NCBI RefSeq assembly: GCF_003026395.1 | Contig: NZ_PYOO01000002.1 | Span: forward strand, 124,001-188,000 | From: Photobacterium iliopiscarium | GTDB taxonomy: Bacteria; Pseudomonadota; Gammaproteobacteria; Enterobacterales; Vibrionaceae | Direction: 5' to 3' | DNA: 64,000 nt | Made by a program: the position numbers and the translations under genes | The notes under the pieces: generated by a model | The model's database searches: none | The model's input: the letters and a program-made list of their open reading frames with translations, nothing else | What the model was told of the DNA's origin: nothing | Shown: positions 56,481 to 64,000 of the stretch, piece by piece | Layout of the letters: each line of letters opens with the position of its first letter | How positions within the stretch are numbered: the stretch's first letter is position 1

Positions 56481-56755
56481 AAATAATCTCTTATACGTTA
56501 ATATATTAAAGTGTATGAGTAACATAATACCTAAAACGTCATTTAATCCGCATTGAAATAATAGTAAAATGCGCTATTAATATGAAGCCGCTTTTCATGG
56601 ATATATACCATGATTGGTAATGTTAAAAATTCGATAAAAGGGACATATTACGCAATTAAAGAAAAATATATTCCTCGTTATCTTGATGAATTCTGTTTTA
56701 GGTTTAATTATCAGTACCTAGTTGAAGACACATTCACACACTGATTAAATATCGG
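56481..56755 (+). repeat. Direct repeat R2 (contains an IS1595-type transposase end)
   Basis: Second copy of the repeat described at 51854-52109, same orientation. Begins with CTCTTATACGT and its imperfect complement (56488-56519), then AAAATGCGCTATTAATATGA, TTTCATGGATATATACCATG, the transposase remnant and CTGATTAAATATCGG. Together with R1 it brackets the apbE-reductase pair. Confidence 0.6.
56610..56744 (+). pseudogene. IS1595-family (ISXO2-like) transposase C-terminal remnant
   Basis: 44-codon frame with NSIKGTYYAIKEKYIPRYLD followed by EFCFRFN. The pattern NxxKGTYHxVSxKHLxRYLDEFxFRFN is the hallmark of the C-terminus of DDE transposases of the IS1595 family. The rest of the transposase is missing or frameshifted, so this is a decayed element. 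R1 holds only VKNSIK of it before diverging. Confidence 0.65.
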
Positions 56756-56891
56756 CCATATTAACAAATACAGTATCTATATATAAAAATATGGACCAAT
56801 ATCACGTAGTTATCATAATGTCATGTTTAACTTTTTCCATTTCAGCTACTATTTTAAAACTAACACCTTAATAAAAAGAAAGAAGTTGGAG

Positions 56892-58859
56892 ATGGATTCA
56901 TTCTCACCTCTTTATTATCTCCAAAATCCAATCTGGGTATTTGATGCTGATAATAAAAAAATCCTATGGGCAAATGATAAATCATTAGATTTATGGGAAA
57001 TGACATCTATTGAAGAATTATTAGATCGTGATTTTAGTCAAGAGATATCAGCCGCCGCAGTGGCAACATTATTAGAATATCAACAAACATTTAAATCACA
57101 CCAACCAATTAAAACTTGGTGGCGTTTTACCCCAAAACAAATAACTAAAAATATGCTGTGCTTATTTTCAGGTATTCCATTAACAGATGGGCGTACGGCG
57201 ATGCTAATTGAAGTGATTGCTGATGAATCATCTCTACGTCGAGATCTCACCTTTTCTGATTGTTCAAATTTAGCACTGCTTTTTTCTGGCGATGGCCTTT
57301 TTATTAGTGCTAATGATGCCTTTTCAAGTAATTATGGTAATCATTTAATAGATCTTTCTGAGTTCATTGGTGATATAACACTTTCGCAGCAATGGTTAGA
57401 GGATGCAAAAAAAAACAATCACTTCAAATGCAACCGTCTATGTTGGACTGGTCAACGCCATCATTGGTTTGATATTGAAGCTAAATGGCTCAGTGATCAT
57501 TCACAATTATTATTACAACTAGTCAATATCACTAAAGATAAAGAAAAATTGAATAAAGAAAAATATAATGCCGAGCATGATTTTCTGACTGGATTAATGA
57601 ACCGCCGTGGTATTTCTACTGCGTTAAAAGCCAGCCATCATCATCTATCCCATTATAGTTTACTGTTTCTTAATCTTGATGGTTTTAAACTTATTAATGA
57701 TTCTTATGGCCATGCTGCGGGAGATAAATTATTACGTGCCGTAGCTATTCGCTTATTAAACCTTGTTAAAGATAAAGGCCTAGTTGCTCGTTTTCGAGGG
57801 GATGAATTTATTATTCAAATCGAAAAACGTAATTACATCACTATTACTCACTTCACTGACCAAATAATAAAAACCTTAAGCCGTCCTTTTCATATTAAAG
57901 ATATTGGTGAGCTTTCTATTAGTTGTAGTATTGGTACAGCAAATTACCCTGAAGATGCTAATAACGTTGATACCCTCGTAACCCAAGCCGATATAGCAAT
58001 GCATCGCGCTAAACAGCGTGGAAGAAATTGTTACTATCCTTTTTTACAAGAAATGGCCGACGATCTGTACCGTAAAGTGACGTTACGTCATCATTTATCT
58101 CAAGCACTCGAAAATCACGATTTTGAACTCTATTATCAACCGATTATTGATTTAACTAATCAACAATTAAAAGGTTTTGAAGCATTGATCCGTTGGAATG
58201 ATGAATCATTGGGACAAGTTTCTCCCGCTGAATTTATTCCTCTAGCAGAAGAAACTGGCCAAATTGTACCATTAGGGTTATGGGTTTTACACAAAGCCTG
58301 TCATCAACTTGCCATTTGGACTCAACGTTATTCGCAACCGTTTATTATCAGTATTAATGTATCACGAGCACAATTACAGCCAAATCTTGCACACACGATT
58401 AAACAAATAATTCGTCAATATAATGTTAATCCATCTCAACTTGCATTAGAGATCACTGAATCAACAATGTTACAAGATTATTGTGAAACCAAACCTTGTT
58501 TAGATGCATTAGCCGCAATGGGAATCGAACTCTATTTAGATGATTTTGGTACAGGATATTCTTCATTATCACAGCTACATGAGCTACCAATTAGCACGGT
58601 TAAGCTTAATCAAAGTTTTGTTCAGGGCGAACACACAAGTAGCAAAGTCATTATTGAAGCCACAAAAGCCATTTGTGACAAACTCAATCTAAAAATAGTC
58701 GCAGAAGGTGTAGAAACGCAGACACAGCTTGATTATATTAACCAATGTGGTTTTGATTATTGTCAGGGATATTTCTTTAGTCGACCAATGCCCGTTAATG
58801 AACTTGAAAAGAAATATTTCCAAGCTCCTGTAATGCGTAAACTTGTCCAATTATTATAA
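56892..58859 (+). CDS. PAS-GGDEF-EAL c-di-GMP turnover protein
   Basis: 655 residues from the ATG at 56892; an upstream ATG at 56823 would add 23 residues, rich in aromatic and basic residues, without a ribosome-binding site. Two PAS-like domains (about 1-110 and 120-225; LQNPIWVFDADNKKILWAND), GGDEF domain with signature RGDEF, an active variant, and no RxxD inhibitory site, then EAL domain with EALIRW, ISINVS, LEITEST, YLDDFGTGYSSL, VAEGVET and CQGYFF. Both activities look possible. No membrane segment, so cytoplasmic. Confidence 0.9.
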   Translation: MDSFSPLYYLQNPIWVFDADNKKILWANDKSLDLWEMTSIEELLDRDFSQEISAAAVATLLEYQQTFKSHQPIKTWWRFTPKQITKNMLCLFSGIPLTDGRTAMLIEVIADESSLRRDLTFSDCSNLALLFSGDGLFISANDAFSSNYGNHLIDLSEFIGDITLSQQWLEDAKKNNHFKCNRLCWTGQRHHWFDIEAKWLSDHSQLLLQLVNITKDKEKLNKEKYNAEHDFLTGLMNRRGISTALKASHHHLSHYSLLFLNLDGFKLINDSYGHAAGDKLLRAVAIRLLNLVKDKGLVARFRGDEFIIQIEKRNYITITHFTDQIIKTLSRPFHIKDIGELSISCSIGTANYPEDANNVDTLVTQADIAMHRAKQRGRNCYYPFLQEMADDLYRKVTLRHHLSQALENHDFELYYQPIIDLTNQQLKGFEALIRWNDESLGQVSPAEFIPLAEETGQIVPLGLWVLHKACHQLAIWTQRYSQPFIISINVSRAQLQPNLAHTIKQIIRQYNVNPSQLALEITESTMLQDYCETKPCLDALAAMGIELYLDDFGTGYSSLSQLHELPISTVKLNQSFVQGEHTSSKVIIEATKAICDKLNLKIVAEGVETQTQLDYINQCGFDYCQGYFFSRPMPVNELEKKYFQAPVMRKLVQLL

Positions 58860-58863
58860 TGGT

Positions 58864-58890
58864 ATCCCTATCATTCATTATGATAGGGAT
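58864..58890. terminator. Bidirectional terminator after the GGDEF-EAL gene
   Basis: Eleven-base stem ATCCCTATCAT (58864-58874) / ATGATAGGGAT (58880-58890), loop TCATT, followed by a moderately T-rich run. Between convergent genes. Confidence 0.65.
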
Positions 58891-58900
58891 TATTTGATTT

Positions 58901-60103
58901 TTAATCCGTAATATTAAGACGTTGTGCGTGAATTAATAAATTACGTGGCGTTATTGGTTTATCACAAAAAGTACCAAGCACAACCTCATAACCTTGCTCT
59001 TCAAGAAAACAAACGCGATCAAGTGCTAGCCAAATTTCAAGCGGACGTCGAAATAATTGTCGCACTAATTCCATACGTTCAATAATGGCAAATCGCTTTT
59101 CGCCTTGACGCTGCCACTCATCAAAATCAATGTTCTCAGGTAACTGCACACCTCTTCTTGCGGCAGCCCACACACAAAACGCTTCAAACCCCTGATTAAG
59201 CAATGCTTTTTGTACATTTGGCACAGAAAGATATGCCTCAGTTTGGCTTAACTCACGTTGTAATAAATCAAACCCTAATCGAAAACTGACTTCCACAAAA
59301 CGTAGCTGTTTTACTCGATTACCCGCAGTAACGGTTTCTTGCAGAGGGAGGCGTAAATCGTGCTTAGATAGCATTAATGTACTGGTTTTCGTTGCCATAG
59401 ACATTGGCTGATAGTGTGATTGACGAATAAGGTGATAACAACACGGTGAAATACTGACTGCGGCCCCTTTTTTAGCAACCACCCGTTCTAACAATGACAC
59501 GTGTAAATCACCACAAGCATGTAACGCAACCGCATGTTGATTGGTGGTAATAGCCTCATCACTATCTGCGCTAAATGCATCGGCATGAACAAAATTAATA
59601 TTCAATTGTAATTGCTTAGCTGCTTGCTCACCATCAATACATAATTGCTGTTGCCACTCAAGGCTCGTAACAGGCTGTTGATGTGATATCGCCAATACAC
59701 GCCCAAGATACCCTTTACCGGCACACCACTCTAACCATGGCAAACCTAACGGTGGTAGTACTTCATTAAAAGCAATAATTTGTTGCCACTTTCGCCCTGG
59801 AATACCACTATCAAAACCTTGAGGTATGGATGTTTTAGTACGCGCTAATGGTTGTATTTCAGTTACAAGTTGCGTTAGCGCCTCAGCGTCTTCAATCCAT
59901 GGCGTCAATGCTGCCGTTAATGCATGAATATCATCACCGAACAACTGTAACTGATTGTCATCTAACGCCATTAACCATTGACAAAATGGCAAATTTTGAT
60001 GCCAAACAAACCCACGTTCAGCAAATGGCATAAACTGCCAAAAGTGACGATTCTTTACCAATAATGCATCAAGACGATGAAAAAGCTCAACGTAGTTAGA
60101 CAT
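58901..60103 (-). CDS. SAM-dependent methyltransferase, METTL25-like
   Basis: 400 residues from the ATG at 60103 (a TTG two codons upstream is the alternative). Motif I LEWCAGKGYLGRVLAISHQQ, then AVALHACGDLHVSLLERVVA and ISPCCYHLI, the pattern of the PF13679 family, which includes METTL25 proteins. The substrate is unknown (RNA or protein both possible). No operon partner; cysB, 100 bases upstream, has its own terminator. Confidence 0.75.
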   Translation of the reverse strand: MSNYVELFHRLDALLVKNRHFWQFMPFAERGFVWHQNLPFCQWLMALDDNQLQLFGDDIHALTAALTPWIEDAEALTQLVTEIQPLARTKTSIPQGFDSGIPGRKWQQIIAFNEVLPPLGLPWLEWCAGKGYLGRVLAISHQQPVTSLEWQQQLCIDGEQAAKQLQLNINFVHADAFSADSDEAITTNQHAVALHACGDLHVSLLERVVAKKGAAVSISPCCYHLIRQSHYQPMSMATKTSTLMLSKHDLRLPLQETVTAGNRVKQLRFVEVSFRLGFDLLQRELSQTEAYLSVPNVQKALLNQGFEAFCVWAAARRGVQLPENIDFDEWQRQGEKRFAIIERMELVRQLFRRPLEIWLALDRVCFLEEQGYEVVLGTFCDKPITPRNLLIHAQRLNITD

Positions 60104-60178
60104 AAACAACCATTAACCCACCAAAATTGGAGGCTAGTGTATACCAAGCTAACAACTTACACATTAATCAAATAAAAA

Positions 60179-60198
60179 AACCGCCATCACTAGCGGTT
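60179..60198 (-). terminator. Terminator of cysB
   Basis: Minus-strand hairpin AACCGC (60198-60193) / GCGGTT (60184-60179) followed by T7, 27 bases after the cysB stop. Confidence 0.75.
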
Positions 60199-60224
60199 AT
60201 GAATCAAGCCAATAACAGATGATA

Positions 60225-61623
<1,399 letters not shown>

Positions 61624-62385
61624 ATGAGTATCCCTCTCGTTATTGGCTTAATCAGTCTTCTGCTCGTTTTAATTATTGGCTATAGCATTATCATTCAATA
61701 CCGCCAACGGTTAGAAAGTGCCAAACAACAAGAATTAGCGAAGCAAGTCGCAATCATTGACGCCACAGAAGAGCTCATTAGTAATGCTAGTCACTTACCT
61801 TATAGTAAAGAACTCTTAGTTTGTCTTAATAAACGTATTCTTTATGCACTTGAAACTATTGCTGAAGTTGACACTAAAGATCGCTCTTTGAAACAACGTA
61901 TACATCATGTAAATGAGCAGATATCACACTTAGAAACACACTTTGATCAAACCAATGTTGTCCCTTTCCAAGTGCCTAATTCTGATCGTCAAGCTATTGG
62001 TATGTTACAGCTAGTAAAACGTTTAAAAAGTGTGATAAAGGGAGAACATGGCAAAGGCCGTATTGCAACTCAAGCCTACGTACTTGAAAATACACGCTTA
62101 GATAATATGCAATTAAGAATTAATATTGAAAACGTCGTTAAACGTGCTAATGATGCTCGCTTAAAACGTCAATTTGGCACAGCCAAACAATTGCTTAAAA
62201 AAGGGATTGATGTTCTATCATCTCGTAATGATGATTATGCAACTAAAGCCAAGCAGAAACTTCAGTACATGCTAGGTGAAATTGATAATAATATGAGTGT
62301 CAGTAGCGAGCAAGAACGCCAACAATTACTCGAAAAAGATAATGATGAATTAGATGTCTTATTTCAACCAAAGCGAAAATGGTGA
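61624..62385 (+). CDS. Membrane-anchored coiled-coil protein of unknown function
   Basis: 253 residues. N-terminal membrane helix (IGLISLLLVLIIGYSIIIQY, residues about 7-27), then a long Lys/Arg/Gln-rich helical region predicted to form coiled coils (about 28-110 and 150-245). No catalytic motif was seen. It belongs to no family I can name, although the setting next to cysB, miaE and topA is typically conserved in Vibrionaceae. An intrinsic terminator follows. Confidence 0.75.
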   Translation: MSIPLVIGLISLLLVLIIGYSIIIQYRQRLESAKQQELAKQVAIIDATEELISNASHLPYSKELLVCLNKRILYALETIAEVDTKDRSLKQRIHHVNEQISHLETHFDQTNVVPFQVPNSDRQAIGMLQLVKRLKSVIKGEHGKGRIATQAYVLENTRLDNMQLRINIENVVKRANDARLKRQFGTAKQLLKKGIDVLSSRNDDYATKAKQKLQYMLGEIDNNMSVSSEQERQQLLEKDNDELDVLFQPKRKW

Positions 62386-62420
62386 TTTAATTCTCTTTGT
62401 CTTACACTAGCTCAACGATA

Positions 62421-62444
62421 AAGGTCGCCATCGCGGCCTTTTTT
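62421..62444 (+). terminator. Terminator after the unknown membrane protein
   Basis: Stem AAGGTCGC (62421-62428) / GCGGCCTT (62433-62440) with one G-T pair and a four-base loop, followed by T-rich sequence. Confidence 0.75.
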
Positions 62445-62478
62445 ACGCCTTCGATAACAATAAATAAAGACATGCCTT

Positions 62479-63282
62479 ATGGATAACGATAACACTCAAC
62501 ACATGGTTAATGAATTACTCAAGCCTATCAATCAATTTCTTCAATGTGAAACCCCTGATGGCTGGATCCAGGAAGCCAGAAAACCAGAAAACCTGATCCC
62601 ATTACTGGTTGATCATTGTAATTGTGAGCTTAAAGCAAGTCAGACAGCCATGTTTATGGTCCGTAAATATGCCGTCGATAAGCAGAGTGGTGAGGCACTA
62701 ATGGCATGGGCGAAACCTTATGAAGATTTCGTTTATGGTGGAAATAACCGCTCAACAGCCCATTTTCACAGTAAGAAAAATGGCCTACTCGCCCCACTAA
62801 CGCCTCGCAGTGATTTTTCTCATGGCCAAGAATTGATCGATAAAATGGTGCGGCTAATAAAAGAAGAATTTCATCACTTTGAACAAGTGTTAGAAATTAT
62901 GGATAAGCGTAGTATCCCTTATAGCAACCTTCATGCAGGACGTTATGCCAAAGGGTTAATGAAAGCCGTACGTACGCATGAACCTGCGACGTTAATCGAT
63001 AAGCTTATTGTCGGTGCATACATAGAAGCACGATCTTGTGAACGATTCGCTAAACTTGCGCCTTATTTAGATCCAGAACTTAAAAAGTTCTATATTTCAT
63101 TATTACGTTCAGAAGCGCGTCATTATCAAGATTACCTGACTCTGGCTGAAAAAATCGCTGGAACAAACATTGCCGATCGTATTCGAGCAATTGGTAGCAA
63201 AGAAGCTGAATTAATTATAACGCCTGATGATACATTCCGATTTCACAGTGGTCTTCCTGTCACCACCATCGCTTGTGTTTAA
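62479..63282 (+). CDS. miaE: tRNA 2-methylthio-N6-isopentenyladenosine hydroxylase MiaE
   Basis: 267 residues. Ferritin-like diiron enzyme that hydroxylates the hypermodified base at position 37 of tRNAs reading UNN codons. Iron ligands in NCELKASQTA, EEFHHFEQVLEIMDKR, YIEARSCERF and SEARHYQDY (two ExxH pairs). C-terminal 25 residues extend past the core. Convergent with topA, sharing a terminator. Confidence 0.93.
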   Translation: MDNDNTQHMVNELLKPINQFLQCETPDGWIQEARKPENLIPLLVDHCNCELKASQTAMFMVRKYAVDKQSGEALMAWAKPYEDFVYGGNNRSTAHFHSKKNGLLAPLTPRSDFSHGQELIDKMVRLIKEEFHHFEQVLEIMDKRSIPYSNLHAGRYAKGLMKAVRTHEPATLIDKLIVGAYIEARSCERFAKLAPYLDPELKKFYISLLRSEARHYQDYLTLAEKIAGTNIADRIRAIGSKEAELIITPDDTFRFHSGLPVTTIACV

Positions 63283-63310
63283 AATCATAAGATCACGTGT
63301 AGCACCTACA

Positions 63311-63338
63311 AAAAAACCGCCAAATTTGGCGGTTTTTT
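63311..63338. terminator. Bidirectional terminator between miaE and topA
   Basis: Symmetric palindrome AAAAAACCGCC-AAATTT-GGCGGTTTTTT with T-runs on both strands, between convergent genes. Confidence 0.9.
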
Positions 63339-63357
63339 TTAATCACAGAATAATGAA

Positions 63358-64000
63358 TTACTCTTCTTCTGCTGATTTTTCTTTTTTAGGCTTTTTACGC
63401 TTATCGGTAATTTCCCATTTACCATCCACAAATAGACCCGTCCAGCCACTTGGCTTACCGTCTATTTCTGAGCGCACATAGTTTTCTTTCGTTTTACGAG
63501 AGAAACGAATCACTGTTGGTAAACCATCAGGATCAGCCACAGGCGCATCAGTTAAGTATAAGAACTTAGGTGATAAACGTTCTTTAAAGCGTACAAGCTC
63601 TTCCACTAAAGGTGCACGGGTTTCACGTGATTTAGGGAAGGTACTCGCTGCCATGAACAAACCAGACGCACCATCACGTAAAACAAAGTACGCATTAGTG
63701 TCTTGTGTACATGGAATTTCAGGTAAATGTACAGGATCTTCTTTTGGTGGCGCAACTTCGCCATTCTTTAGAATCTTACGGGTGTTCTTACACTCTTCGT
63801 TAGTACACCCCATGTACTTACCAAAACGACCGTTCTTCAGTTCCATATCAGAACCACACTTGTCGCATTCAATCAGCGGACCTTCATAGCCTTTAAGCTT
63901 GAACTCACCTTTTTCAACAATGTAACCATCACAGCTTGGGTTATTACCACAAACGTGAAGTTTACGATCTTGATCAATCAGGTAAGCATCCATTGCTGTG
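63358..64000 (-). CDS. topA: DNA topoisomerase I, C-terminal part (N-terminus beyond the window)
   Basis: The last 214 or so residues of TopA. The zinc-ribbon region is visible: [20 protein letters not shown], then [21 protein letters not shown] and [13 protein letters not shown] (Cys-rich). Then a C-terminal domain ending in a Lys-rich tail [12 protein letters not shown]. TopA relaxes negative supercoils, opposing GyrA/B. The frame stays open to the right edge of the window, so the start is outside. Confidence 0.93.
   Translation of the reverse strand, partial: TAMDAYLIDQDRKLHVCGNNPSCDGYIVEKGEFKLKGYEGPLIECDKCGSDMELKNGRFGKYMGCTNEECKNTRKILKNGEVAPPKEDPVHLPEIPCTQDTNAYFVLRDGASGLFMAASTFPKSRETRAPLVEELVRFKERLSPKFLYLTDAPVADPDGLPTVIRFSRKTKENYVRSEIDGKPSGWTGLFVDGKWEITDKRKKPKKEKSAEEE

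Overview
The window reads as a chromosomal segment of a gammaproteobacterium of the Vibrionaceae, most likely a Photobacterium. This is an inference from gene content, AT-rich sequence and close similarity of many products to E. coli and Vibrio proteins. Most genes belong to the conserved core: hexR-pykA, tyrR, the psp operon with ycjXF, pspF, sapABCDF, pyrF, lapAB, ihfB, rpsA, cmk, aroA, serC, gyrA, ubiG, nrdAB-yfaE, cysB, miaE and topA. No rRNA, tRNA or CRISPR array was seen.

Layout. 1-3100: the 5' part of a fadE-like acyl-CoA dehydrogenase behind a PsrA-like TetR regulator, then a 760-base protein-free gap holding four plus-strand intrinsic terminators and two copies of an identical 32-base block (probable tandem small RNAs), then yeeZ. 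3467-8933: hexR, pykA, rimJ, ogt and tyrR. 9244-19818: the phage-shock module (pspABC-ycjXF on the minus strand behind a sigma54 promoter, pspF divergent) and the sap peptide transporter. 19896-26683: pyrF, lapB, lapA, ihfB, rpsA, cmk and aroA, all minus. 26857-33933: an accessory stretch with a NUDIX hydrolase, a DUF5666 lipoprotein divergent from a two-component system plus lipocalin, a TSUP permease, and a fusion of a PTS EIIC sugar-permease domain to a c-di-GMP phosphodiesterase EAL domain. 34090-43866: serC, gyrA, a possible 47-residue membrane protein, ubiG and the ribonucleotide reductase operon with DnaA and NrdR-type sites. 43938-48753: an acid-resistance pair (AdiA-type arginine decarboxylase with a PotE-type antiporter) and a YbaY/META lipoprotein. 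48962-51815: yfaY and tyrP, with a perfect TyrR box and a long structured leader. 51854-56755: an NADH-dependent flavinylated reductase and its ApbE flavin transferase, bracketed by direct repeats, one of which carries a decayed IS1595-type transposase end. 56892-64000: a GGDEF-EAL protein, a METTL25-like methyltransferase, cysB, a protein of unknown function, miaE and the 3' end of topA.

How parts connect. TyrR, encoded at 7395-8933, probably acts in the same window on its own promoter and on tyrP. PspF drives pspABC-ycjXF through sigma54. ApbE should attach FMN to the reductase encoded just upstream of it. Two c-di-GMP proteins (EIIC-EAL and GGDEF-EAL) lie in the accessory parts. The points most worth a second look are the tandem small-RNA locus, the EIIC-EAL fusion, the repeat-bracketed flavoreductase module with terminator-like elements in its leader and between its genes, and the tyrP leader.
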